Part shown: positions 1 through 6,581 of the stretch, piece after piece
Layout of the letters: each line of letters begins with the position of its first letter
Numbering within the stretch: the first letter of the stretch is position 1
Source of the DNA: Enterobacterales bacterium
GTDB taxonomy: Bacteria > Pseudomonadota > Gammaproteobacteria > Enterobacterales > Succinivibrionaceae
Assembly: GCA_900768635.1 (NCBI GenBank)
Contig: CAAGDP010000144.1
Coordinates: forward strand, 1-9,214
Direction of reading: 5' to 3'
Length of the DNA: 9,214 nt
Program-made: the position numbers and the translations under genes
Notes under the pieces: generated by a model
Told to the model about the DNA's origin: nothing
The model's input: only the letters and a program-made list of their open reading frames with translations
Database searches by the model: none

Positions 1-1161
1 CAAGGTGTCATAATTCATAGAGTCATTGATGGTGGTTTCGATATTGTCACCATCCATAAGTGACTGCATCTTCCCGGTTACATTGTCACTTAAAAAGTCT
101 ACATAGGATAAGAGCGCATTGCTGGAGGTGGAATTTATCCAGTAGTTACCTGGTATTATCTTGCTTCCTGATTCTTTACTTTCTAAAGCCTCATATATAA
201 AGTTCACCACATCCCAGGGACAGTACATCTCTTTTTTATTGAACCGGTATCCGTCATAGTTATCTTTCACCAGGTCGGTATACTCTTCAAGGTTAAAGTC
301 CTTTAAAAGCTTTGCTGTTTCATCTTTGGTAAAGCCGATAATGGAATCAAACTTGCTATCCTCCGAGAGGACCGTGTTGGGAAAAAGATTGTTGATTCCG
401 GTAAAGATACTGTTCTTTGCCACCCTAAGACATCCAGTGAGAACTATCTTTTCTATAGAGTACTCCCCGCTGTCATTATTCTCCGGAGTCATCTTTATAA
501 TATTAAGGAACTGACTCATGAGGTTTACCATCTGCGGATGGTAACCATTCTCCGATGCTTTTGCCAGAGGGACATCATACTCATCAATAAGCAGGATGAC
601 TTTCTTTCCATAATGCTTATACAGACATTTTGCAAAGGTTTTTAAGGCTCCGGTTAGAAAGGACTGATAGTCAGGGTTTAGCAATGTCACCTGATTATTA
701 AGAATGGATAATACTTCTTTCTGTTCATTTGAAATCTTTTCACTGTCTCTTAGAAAACTGAACTCTTCTCCGAGATCTGCAACCAGTTCTGCGAGTTTTC
801 CATAAGCCTCTTTAAATGTTTCCCCATAGATGCTTTTCAGAGAAATGAAAATAACCGGAAACTGGCCCATGTATTTATCGGTAAAAGTTGTATCCCCGAG
901 AATTTCAAGACCTTCAAAGAGCTTTTCTTTGCGCTCTCTGTTGATGCTACCATCAGATGCAACTCTTAAAAATGAGGCAAACATATCCATGAGCAGTGTT
1001 TTGCCAAAGCGTCTTGGTCTGGTAAAGAGCATGACCGGTGATGAATTGGTAAAGACTGTATGAAGGTATAAAGTCTTATCTACATAATAACAACCCTTCT
1101 CCCTTAAAGAGACAAAGCTTTCATTGCCGATGGGTAAGGGCTTGAACGAGTTTTTGCTCAT
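1..1161 (-). CDS. AAA-ATPase-like protein (PF09820 family), 5' part, runs off left edge
   Basis: This is an open frame of 387 codons with no stop, continuing past position 1, so only the N-terminal part is visible. The start is ATG at 1161, with AGGA 9 nt upstream (1171-1174). Seen in the sequence: an N-terminal motif KPLPIG followed by YYVDKT (residues 25-30), then a P-loop-like RPRRFGKT (residues 48-55, Lys54), a Walker B-like LLIDEYD (190-196), LTGCLR (241-246), TGINNL (254-259), NYDGYRF (301-307) and CPW (314-316). This order is the signature of the AAA-ATPase-like domain PF09820. Members normally carry a C-terminal PD-(D/E)XK nuclease-fold domain, which would lie outside the window. No function is established for the family; proposals include mobile-element or defence-related roles, and I do not assign one. 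It has its own promoter and follows the hfl terminator, so it is not part of that operon. A paralogue starts at 9090 on the other strand. Confidence 0.9.
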   Translation of the reverse strand, partial: MSKNSFKPLPIGNESFVSLREKGCYYVDKTLYLHTVFTNSSPVMLFTRPRRFGKTLLMDMFASFLRVASDGSINRERKEKLFEGLEILGDTTFTDKYMGQFPVIFISLKSIYGETFKEAYGKLAELVADLGEEFSFLRDSEKISNEQKEVLSILNNQVTLLNPDYQSFLTGALKTFAKCLYKHYGKKVILLIDEYDVPLAKASENGYHPQMVNLMSQFLNIIKMTPENNDSGEYSIEKIVLTGCLRVAKNSIFTGINNLFPNTVLSEDSKFDSIIGFTKDETAKLLKDFNLEEYTDLVKDNYDGYRFNKKEMYCPWDVVNFIYEALESKESGSKIIPGNYWINSTSSNALLSYVDFLSDNVTGKMQSLMDGDNIETTINDSMNYDTL

Positions 1162-1195
1162 GGAAATTTATCCTGAAATTTTGTCTGATACTTTC

Positions 1196-1223
1196 ATTTT
1201 AGCCGATATTACCGATTATTCAA
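1196..1223 (-). promoter_or_regulatory. Sigma70-type promoter of the left AAA-ATPase-like gene
   Basis: On the minus strand, TTGAAT (1218-1223) is separated by 16 bp from TAAAAT (1196-1201), giving an expected transcript start near 1189 and a leader of about 28 nt. The spacer holds a direct repeat, ATCGG...ATCGG. The same boxes, spacing and leader length occur in front of the paralogue at 9090, and this conservation is the main support for the call. Confidence 0.75.
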
Positions 1224-1501
1224 CTTAATGTAATTAGGAACAGATATCTCTTAGCAAATTAATAAAAGAGCTTACATCAGTTCTATCCCGGCCTTCGCCA
1301 AAGAAGAATTAAATAAAGATAACCTTGGAATTTTGCTTTATATTTCCTAAAACAATCTGAACCGGCATTTGTTTAGAATTGCTCTCAGGGATCGAAAAGA
1401 ATTTTGTAAGGAAATTTTACCAAAATGATTCAAAAGATAAATAATAAAGCCGGAGAAGTTATATCTTACTTTCAGTTAAGATAGAATGAAATCAACACAC
1501 A
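1224..1501. other. AT-rich intergenic stretch, no gene seen
   Basis: Between the left gene's promoter and the hfl terminator I see no convincing coding frame or RNA gene. Two weak AT-rich inverted repeats are present. One is ATTTTGTAA (1401-1409) with TTACCAAAAT (1417-1426), which has a bulge. The other is TATCTTA (1462-1468) with TAAGATA (1477-1483) around an 8-nt loop. Neither has the GC content or U tract of a terminator, and I assign no role. Confidence 0.5.
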
Positions 1502-1532
1502 CAAAAAAAAACCGGATCATCATTGATCCGGT
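1502..1532 (-). terminator. Intrinsic terminator of the hfq-hflXKC operon
   Basis: Reading the minus strand, a perfect 9-bp stem ACCGGATCA / TGATCCGGT with the 4-nt loop ATGA (1511-1532) is followed directly by eight T residues (1503-1510). It lies 23 nt beyond the hflC stop. The plus strand has no T run on its side, so it acts mainly on minus-strand transcripts and separates the hfl operon from the AAA-ATPase-like gene downstream. Confidence 0.95.
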
Positions 1533-1554
1533 ATTGAATAATATAAAGAAGAGA

Positions 1555-2442
1555 CTACTTTATAACATCAAAATTCTCAAAGAATTCACCTGATGGACGG
1601 GTTACAATCATGTTGGATGATCCATTAGTCATGCTTTTCTTATAAGCTTCCATACTTCTCAGGAAAGAGAACAGATCCTGATCAAGCTTATAGGTATCAG
1701 CATAGATTTTAACCGCTTTAGCATCACCGTCACCCTTCACTTCCTTGGCATTTTTTTCAGCCTCAGCCAAAAGAACTGTTACTTCTCGATCAACCTCTGC
1801 ACGAATAAATTCAGCCTGTTTGATACCCAATGCACGGTGTTCCTTGGCCACTGCATTACGTTCAGCACGCATACGTTGGAAAATAGAATTTGAAACTTCT
1901 AGAGGAAGATTGATCTGCTTAATACGCACATCAATTACCTTTATACCCAGTTCTGCAGAACTTGCTGAATTAAGCAAAGCACTCTGCATCAGTTCAGAAC
2001 GTTCTCCTGAAACAATCTGCTTAATGGTTCTGCTACCTATTTCGGAGCGCAGTCCGTTACTTATCTTGTTTTTCAACAGATCGGAAGCAATAACATAATC
2101 TCCACCATTGGTGGTGAGGAAAAACTTGGCTGGATCATCAATCTGCCATTTTACATAAGAATCGATCATCAGATCTTTCTTTTCAGAGGTTACAAAACGA
2201 TCAGCCTGAGACTCCAAAGACTGAACCCGGATATCCAGTTTCTTAACAGTTTCAATCAAAGGGATCTTAAAATGTAATCCGGAACGATAAACCTTAGGAG
2301 GATTAGATTCATCATCAGATCCATTTTCTCTTACAACTTTGCCGAACTGGAATACTATACCCACTTCGCCTTCTTTAACAGTGAACAGAGACCCTGAAAC
2401 AAGGATAACGGCGATCAGCAGGGCTATGATTATCTTTTGCAT
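1555..2442 (-). CDS. hflC: HflC, SPFH-domain partner of HflK, modulator of FtsH
   Basis: This is a 295-aa inner-membrane protein with one N-terminal transmembrane helix (about residues 3-20) and a periplasmic SPFH/band 7 domain. With HflK it forms the cage-like HflKC complex that surrounds and restrains the FtsH protease (family knowledge). Diagnostic stretches seen are KEGEVGIVFQFGK, PGLHFKIP, QADRFVT.EKKDL, DVRIKQINLP and the coiled-coil region RMRAERNAVAKEHRA. It is shorter than E. coli HflC (334 aa), mainly because it lacks a low-complexity insert before the ELGIKVIDVR segment. I chose ATG 2442 because it matches the family N-terminus and follows GGAGG (2454-2458), although the 11-nt spacing is long. 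ATG 2460 (six residues longer, AGGA about 5 nt upstream) is a real alternative. Start 2442 lies 1 nt after the hflK stop, so translation is probably coupled. Confidence 0.95.
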   Translation of the reverse strand: MQKIIIALLIAVILVSGSLFTVKEGEVGIVFQFGKVVRENGSDDESNPPKVYRSGLHFKIPLIETVKKLDIRVQSLESQADRFVTSEKKDLMIDSYVKWQIDDPAKFFLTTNGGDYVIASDLLKNKISNGLRSEIGSRTIKQIVSGERSELMQSALLNSASSAELGIKVIDVRIKQINLPLEVSNSIFQRMRAERNAVAKEHRALGIKQAEFIRAEVDREVTVLLAEAEKNAKEVKGDGDAKAVKIYADTYKLDQDLFSFLRSMEAYKKSMTNGSSNMIVTRPSGEFFENFDVIK

Positions 2443-2443
2443 A

Positions 2444-3442
2444 TTATTTTTTGCCTCCATTGCTGTCCTGATTTGCAGATTTATTTGAACTGTCAACCAA
2501 CTTATCTAACGGCAGATATACCAGTGAATTACTCTTTTCAGGCAAATCAACCAGCACCTTGGAATTGGCTGAATAAATCTGCTCCATAGTCTCAAGATAA
2601 ATTCGTTTCTTAGTTAAGGTTGGAGCATTATTATATTCAGGCAGAATAGCCTTAAACCGGGCTACATCACCTTCTGCATCAAATATCACCTTCTGACGAT
2701 AAGCTTCTGCCTGTTCCCGCATCCGCTGTACCTTACCCAAAGCCTTTGGCTTAATTTCGCGGGCATATGCTTCAGCTTCACGAATATAGCGCTGTTCATC
2801 TTCCTGGGCAGCAATAGCATCGTCAAATGCATCCTTAACCTGTTCCGGAGCTCTGGCCGGTAGCATGTTTACATCAATAACCGTAACACCCATATCGTAA
2901 GGCTTGATAATCTTTTCAATGGTAGACCAGGTATCCTGCTTAACTTTCTGACGGCCTTTGGTAAGAACATCATCCATAGTAGTCTGACCTACAACAAAAC
3001 GTAAAGCACTGTCGGTTGCTTCCTGTAGACTGTCATTAGGATTGGTAACAGAAAAGAGATATTTGTACGGATCTGAAACTTTAAACTGAACGTTAAGCTC
3101 CACTGCAACTACATTTTCATCCTTGGTCAGCATCATTCCTGAAGATGAAAAGGATTGCACGGTAGTAATGTTCACCGGATAAACTTTATCAATAAAAGTC
3201 GGCTTCCAGTTAAGACCAGGCTGGACAGTATTTACATATTTGCCGAAACGTAACACCACACCCCGATCAGATTCCTTAATGGTATATAAACCACTCAAAA
3301 ACCAGCAGGCAAAAACAGCACCAAGAATAATAAGCACTGACAGCTTTGCGCTGGATCCGAAATTAAAGTTGAAATTAAACCCTCCTTTGCGGCTGTGGAG
3401 CTGGGAGGAATTGGGAACATCTCCCGGTTTTTTCCAAGGCAT
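2444..3442 (-). CDS. hflK: HflK, SPFH-domain partner of HflC, modulator of FtsH
   Basis: This 332-aa protein opens MPWKKPGD, like the MAWNQPG start of E. coli HflK, has one transmembrane helix (about residues 33-53) and then an SPFH domain. Family stretches seen include IKESDRGVVLRFGKY, PGLNWKPTFID, MLTKDENVVAVE, ATDSALR, PYDMGVTVIDVN, AFDDAIAAQEDEQRYIREAEAY and VARFKAILPEY. It forms HflKC with HflC and regulates membrane-protein turnover by FtsH (family knowledge). It is well short of the roughly 419 aa of E. coli HflK. The Gly/Asp-rich N-terminal linker is cut to about 30 residues with an alternating FNFNFNF run (22-28), and the long Ser/Asn/Thr-rich C-terminal tail is nearly absent, ending in a short polar DSSNKSANQDSNGGKK. 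ATG 3442 is preceded by AAAGGA at about 10 nt and lies 3 nt after the hflX stop. Confidence 0.96.
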   Translation of the reverse strand: MPWKKPGDVPNSSQLHSRKGGFNFNFNFGSSAKLSVLIILGAVFACWFLSGLYTIKESDRGVVLRFGKYVNTVQPGLNWKPTFIDKVYPVNITTVQSFSSSGMMLTKDENVVAVELNVQFKVSDPYKYLFSVTNPNDSLQEATDSALRFVVGQTTMDDVLTKGRQKVKQDTWSTIEKIIKPYDMGVTVIDVNMLPARAPEQVKDAFDDAIAAQEDEQRYIREAEAYAREIKPKALGKVQRMREQAEAYRQKVIFDAEGDVARFKAILPEYNNAPTLTKKRIYLETMEQIYSANSKVLVDLPEKSNSLVYLPLDKLVDSSNKSANQDSNGGKK

Positions 3443-3445
3443 AGT

Positions 3446-4744
3446 CTACTTTTCCTTTAAGATATATTTTGATAACTGAAATCCGAATTTTTTATCCAGC
3501 TGGTGCCAGAGATTCTGTGGAAGCCTCACCCCAAGAAAACACTCTCCATTTTCACCATAAGACTCAGAAGTAATGGCTTGCAAACGGTAGAGCTCACCGC
3601 GGATTTTTCCTGAATCAGCCGGAAGCTGCAGGGTTAATTCTACTATATTTTGCCTGAGCAGTTCAGTAATAATTTTAAGGAGCAAATCCAGTCCCTCACC
3701 AGTAGATGCGGACACCCAGACTGCTCGCGGACGACCATTTTCATCTCTTTCCACATGCTCTGTTACCTGCTCCTCAAGATCAATTTTATTAAAAACCAGC
3801 AATTGAGGAACATCACCCGCATCAATTTCTCTTAGGACTTCATTTACCTGCTCTATATTATCCTGAACACGGTCATCATGACAGTCAACCACATGGAGAA
3901 GCAGGGATGCCTCTCTGGTTTCCTGAAGAGTAGCTCTGAAAGCTGCTACCAAATCATGAGGAAGATGCCTGATAAAGCCCACGGTATCGGCAAAAATCAC
4001 CGTACCTATATCCGTAAGCTGCAAGCGACGCAAAGTAGGATCAAGAGTAGCGAAAAGCTGATCGGCTGCATAAACATCTGAAGATGTGAGTTTATTAAAG
4101 AGGGTAGATTTACCGGCATTAGTATAACCTACCAGTGAAAGAACCGGGATCTCCCGTTTTTTTCGGGCCTTGCGACTGGTGCCCCGCTGGCTTTCCACCC
4201 GGGACAGTTCTGTCATTACCGCATCAATACGTTCCCGCAGAGAACGGCGATCCAACTCTAGTTGTTTTTCACCCGGACCGCCTCGCAGACCAAAGCCTCC
4301 CTTCTGACGCTCCAGATGCGTCCAGCCTCTTACCAGTCTGGTGGATTGATAACGCAATTGCGCCAGTTCAACTTGAAGTTTACCTTCGTAAGTTCTGGCG
4401 CGCTGTGCAAATATCTCCAGGATCAGAGCCGTGCGATCGATAACCTTGCTGTTGATTTCCCGGGAAATATTTCTTTCCTGAGCAGGAGAAAGATGATTAT
4501 TGAAAATGACTAAATCGGCACTACAAGCCGCACAAAGTGACTTCAGCTCCTCTATCTTTCCGGAGCCGATAAAAAAACGGGGTTGAGGAAGAGATCTTCT
4601 GCAGATCATAACATCCTCAATAATAAAATCGGCGGAAGTGGCCAGAAGGCGCAACTCCGCCAAATCCTCCGTACCTGATGCGTCAGAGGTTAGCTCAACA
4701 TGGACTAAAATAACCCGGGGCTGTGACTGCTGATATTCCTGCAA
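3446..4744 (-). CDS. hflX: HflX, ribosome-associated GTPase (TTG start)
   Basis: This 432-aa Obg/HflX-class GTPase binds the 50S subunit and splits or rescues stalled ribosomes, notably under heat stress (family knowledge). An N-terminal HflX domain (about 1-195) contains FFIGSGK, LSPAQERN, IDRT.LILEIFAQRA and GKLQVELAQL. The G domain follows: G1 GYTNAGKS (206-213), G2 region TLDPT (233-237), G3 DTVG (253-256), G4 NKID (319-322) and G5 SAS (345-347). A C-terminal domain continues to 432. The Gly-rich loop reads GLRGGPGEKQLELDRR, one Gly longer than my recollection of E. coli (GLRGPGETQLETDRR). The start is TTG at 4744. No ATG, GTG or CTG lies nearby in frame, and from TTG the first 18 residues line up with E. 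coli to the conserved VILVHV segment. No Shine-Dalgarno is seen just upstream; hfq ends 17 nt before, so coupling is likely. Confidence 0.96.
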   Translation of the reverse strand: MQEYQQSQPRVILVHVELTSDASGTEDLAELRLLATSADFIIEDVMICRRSLPQPRFFIGSGKIEELKSLCAACSADLVIFNNHLSPAQERNISREINSKVIDRTALILEIFAQRARTYEGKLQVELAQLRYQSTRLVRGWTHLERQKGGFGLRGGPGEKQLELDRRSLRERIDAVMTELSRVESQRGTSRKARKKREIPVLSLVGYTNAGKSTLFNKLTSSDVYAADQLFATLDPTLRRLQLTDIGTVIFADTVGFIRHLPHDLVAAFRATLQETREASLLLHVVDCHDDRVQDNIEQVNEVLREIDAGDVPQLLVFNKIDLEEQVTEHVERDENGRPRAVWVSASTGEGLDLLLKIITELLRQNIVELTLQLPADSGKIRGELYRLQAITSESYGENGECFLGVRLPQNLWHQLDKKFGFQLSKYILKEK

Positions 4745-4761
4745 AACTATAACCGAAAGAA

Positions 4762-5022
4762 CTAAACTTCCTTCTGCCCTTCTTCTAAGCCGGAATCGCT
4801 ACGGGATGCCTGAACAGGATGTGACGGAACAATGGTGGAAATAGCATGCTTATATACCATCTGCTGACAGATGTTGTTTTTCAGAAGAACAACAAACTGA
4901 TCGAAGGATTCCACAAAACCCTGAAGTTTAATACCATTTACCAGGTAAATGGAGACAGGGATTTTTTCCTTGCGGATCTCATTCAGAAAAGGATCCTGAA
5001 TTAGCTGACCTTTATTATTCAT
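4762..5022 (-). CDS. hfq: Hfq, RNA chaperone for sRNA-mRNA pairing
   Basis: This 86-aa Sm-like protein forms a hexameric ring that binds sRNAs and mRNAs and speeds their pairing (family knowledge). Key residues seen are QDPFLN (Gln9, proximal-face U binding), the rim patch R17-K18-E19-K20, PVSIYLVNGIKLQG (Sm1; Tyr26 and Lys32 on the distal face), FDQF (Gln42, Phe43) and YKHAIST (Sm2; Tyr57, Lys58, His59). Two differences from E. coli stand out. The beta3-beta4 turn reads KNNICQQMVYKH, one residue longer than KNTVSQMVYKH, and the C-terminal tail is short (about 18 residues), though it still ends in an acidic tip (DSGLEEGQKEV). ATG 5022 has a strong AGAGGGAG site (5029-5036) with 6-nt spacing. 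It is first in the operon hfq-hflX-hflK-hflC, and miaA, its usual upstream neighbour, is absent. Confidence 0.97.
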   Translation of the reverse strand: MNNKGQLIQDPFLNEIRKEKIPVSIYLVNGIKLQGFVESFDQFVVLLKNNICQQMVYKHAISTIVPSHPVQASRSDSGLEEGQKEV

Positions 5023-5028
5023 TTGCTG

Positions 5029-5036
5029 CTCCCTCT
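5029..5036 (-). promoter_or_regulatory. hfq ribosome-binding site, overlapped by upstream small ORF stop
   Basis: AGAGGGAG lies 6 nt before the hfq ATG. The TAG stop of a 45-codon open frame in the leader (5035-5037) overlaps its first two bases, so any ribosome finishing that frame would sit on the hfq initiation site. Confidence 0.8.
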
Positions 5037-5172
5037 AGCACTCATTTTCTGCTAGTTTATTGTAGTAATAATTTATTCTTCCAGCTATGACTATGCTTAC
5101 GACAATAGAAAAGTGACAATCATTCTTCCCAGAATAAGGACAGCATAAGCCCGCTTCTGTTCTCACCATCAT
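5035..5172 (-). CDS. Possible 45-aa leader ORF upstream of hfq
   Basis: An ATG at 5172 (with a second ATG directly after it) opens a 45-codon frame that ends in TAG at 5035-5037, touching the hfq Shine-Dalgarno. The product starts MMVRTEAGLCCPYSG, has a hydrophobic stretch FSIVVSIVIAG (residues 21-31) and ends NKLAENEC. I do not recognise it. The predicted transcript start is only about 6 nt before the ATG, so it would be translated almost leaderless; no Shine-Dalgarno is visible. An in-frame stop sits directly before the ATG. A 45-codon open frame can arise by chance, so this is a candidate only. If translated, it could couple hfq translation to its own. Confidence 0.25.
   Translation of the reverse strand: MMVRTEAGLCCPYSGKNDCHFSIVVSIVIAGRINYYYNKLAENEC
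5101..5135 (-). promoter_or_regulatory. Structured and repeated elements in hfq leader
   Basis: In the leader RNA a 5-bp hairpin ATTCT(GGGA)AGAAT (5122-5135) is followed by two ATTGTC copies 14 nt apart (5115-5120 and 5101-5106). E. coli Hfq is known to repress its own translation by binding its mRNA leader. These elements are in the right place for such control, but that role is inference. Confidence 0.3.
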
Positions 5173-5184
5173 CTATGATTTTTT

Positions 5185-5213
5185 GTTATATTATCTATTG
5201 CGATATTTGTCAA
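5185..5213 (-). promoter_or_regulatory. Strong sigma70 promoter of hfq operon
   Basis: A consensus -35 box TTGACA (5208-5213) is followed after 17 bp by TATAAC (5185-5190), five of six matches to consensus. The expected transcript start near 5178 gives an hfq leader of about 155 nt. A 10-bp inverted repeat overlaps the -35 box (ATATTTGTCA at 5203-5212, TGACAAATAT at 5266-5275), a possible operator. Confidence 0.8.
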
Positions 5214-5384
5214 ACATCTGCCCGAATACCTTATCCCGATATAGGGAAGACACCAGGCTACAAACTGACAAATATTTCCCTAAAGTTTAAACTAATCAGC
5301 TCTCAAGTCAACCTTTTAACCAAAGCTGTGATATAGGTATCGCAAAACTTTTCCGAAATCAAGGCAAAGCAGGTTTTACAGATG
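5214..5384. other. Gap between transglycosylase stop and hfq promoter
   Basis: No gene and no convincing intrinsic terminator is seen after the transglycosylase gene. Two inverted repeats occur: the TGACAAATAT arm at 5266-5275, paired with the hfq -35 region, and TAGGGAA / TTCCCTA around 5242-5282 with a long loop. Read-through from ligA into hfq therefore cannot be excluded. Confidence 0.5.
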
Positions 5385-6581
5385 TTATATGGCTGAAAGA
5401 TCCTCTTCAATCATTCTCTGGAGAGCCTTGAAATAAGCATCCTCATTATAGATACTTTCCTTCACCACATACTGCTCCAGTGTCTTTCCTCTGACACCCT
5501 GAGGTTTGATACGATGAAGCTTCACCGGATCAACATCTTTCACCACACTCACAACCTGTTTTTCCAAATTGAAAAAAACACCCAGAGAGGATACTTTATA
5601 AGCTTTATTCAATTCTCCTTGTGAACCATCCATTCCTTCCCAGGAGGAAACCTGACACAAAGTTTCTTTTCCCTTATGACGGCGGCGTACTACTAAATCC
5701 ATTTTGTCCAGCTCTTCCCGGGAAAGATTATTGGCGGCAACAAATTCTTCTCTGGTTACATAAACTATTCTGGACAAATTACCGATGTTATCATCTTCCC
5801 ATGAAGATGCCGCATTAGGCAATGCTACCTTGTATTGCTTATAATTTTTCAGGTAATGGGCGTAGGCATAAATACTGTACAGATAATTTCTGGTATGCAC
5901 AGGCATATCCACTGTTCTGAAGTCTATGCCCTCATAAGATTTGTCTGATTTCTTTATGGCTTTCTGAATTCTGCCTTCTCCTGCATTATAACCCGCTACC
6001 GCCAGTTGCCAGTTATTATCAAAAAATTTATTCAGATATGCCAGATAGCCAATAGCTGATGCCGAAGACTTGCGAAAATCAGTACGTTCATCTACTTTCT
6101 TATTAACCTTTAAACCAAAATTTCTGGCGGTCTGAGCTCCGAACTGCCACATTCCCACATAGCCGCTGGGAGATCGAGCATTAGTCTGATACATACTCTC
6201 AATCATAGGTACAATCACAATTTCTGCCGGAAGTCCTACTTTTATTACTTCCCGATAGATACTGTAAATATAAGGTTCAGCATTCTTTAAAATAGTTGCC
6301 ATATGCCGGGGATGACTGATCAGATACTGAAGCTTTTCATCAAACAGCTTTTCCCCTTTCAGACCATCAGTCACAAAGGACTCAAAAATACTCTCCCACT
6401 GATCAGTACTGAGGGTCCGATAATTAATCCTGAAGTCACTGACGCTCACCGCAAAACCGGTACAGCCATCCACAGTAGTGGTGCTCTCTTCCTGACGAAC
6501 TGAAGTAACAGAACATCCGGTTAATACGGTCAGAACTGTAAGGGATGAACAGATCAGAGAGTTTCTTATGAAATTTTTCAT
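5385..6581 (-). CDS. mltD: MltD-like membrane-bound lytic murein transglycosylase, lipoprotein
   Basis: This 398-aa GH23-type enzyme cleaves the MurNAc-GlcNAc bond of peptidoglycan with 1,6-anhydro ring formation (family knowledge). A lipoprotein signal peptide ends in the lipobox LTGC with Cys23 as the lipid anchor. The +2 residue is Ser, consistent with the outer membrane. The SLT domain (about 110-245) shows PMIES with catalytic Glu128, ARSPSGYVGMWQF (135-147), TARNFGLK, DERTD and AGYNAGEGRI (196-205), the order found in MltD. E. coli MltD (about 452 aa) carries C-terminal LysM repeats. Here the last 130 residues contain one segment, RIVYVTREEFVAANNLSREELDKMDL, that may be a degenerate LysM, and no clear second one. 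ATG 6581 overlaps the ligA stop by 4 nt (ATGA) and has AGGTGA 6 nt before it, so it is co-translated with ligA. No shared pathway is evident. Confidence 0.88.
   Translation of the reverse strand: MKNFIRNSLICSSLTVLTVLTGCSVTSVRQEESTTTVDGCTGFAVSVSDFRINYRTLSTDQWESIFESFVTDGLKGEKLFDEKLQYLISHPRHMATILKNAEPYIYSIYREVIKVGLPAEIVIVPMIESMYQTNARSPSGYVGMWQFGAQTARNFGLKVNKKVDERTDFRKSSASAIGYLAYLNKFFDNNWQLAVAGYNAGEGRIQKAIKKSDKSYEGIDFRTVDMPVHTRNYLYSIYAYAHYLKNYKQYKVALPNAASSWEDDNIGNLSRIVYVTREEFVAANNLSREELDKMDLVVRRRHKGKETLCQVSSWEGMDGSQGELNKAYKVSSLGVFFNLEKQVVSVVKDVDPVKLHRIKPQGVRGKTLEQYVVKESIYNEDAYFKALQRMIEEDLSAI

Noticed and set aside
326..1063. Plus-strand open frames of 62 and 77 codons near the left edge.
   Set aside because: They are antisense to the left AAA-ATPase-like gene, whose motifs confirm the minus strand as coding.
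1462..1483. TATCTTA / TAAGATA hairpin as a second terminator.
   Set aside because: All-AT stem, 8-nt loop and no T run; the strong terminator at 1502-1532 suffices.
2443..2496. Longer hflC starts at 2496 or 2460, overlapping hflK.
   Set aside because: The 2496 start adds 18 residues foreign to the family. The 2460 start remains possible, but 2442 fits the E. coli N-terminus and lies 1 nt after the hflK stop.
4135..4513. Plus-strand open frames of about 80-100 codons inside hflX.
   Set aside because: They lie opposite an intact, strongly conserved hflX and show no recognisable protein features; shadows of the coding strand. The same holds for plus-strand frames inside hflC, hflK, ligA and the transglycosylase gene.
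5140..5165. Minus-strand stretch ACAGAAGCGGGCTTAT resembles the conserved 3' region of RNase P RNA (ACAGAA..GGCTTA).
   Set aside because: The rest of RNase P RNA, including its conserved 5' part and P4 partner strand, is not found upstream, and the local fold is only a 4-bp stem. Taken as chance similarity.
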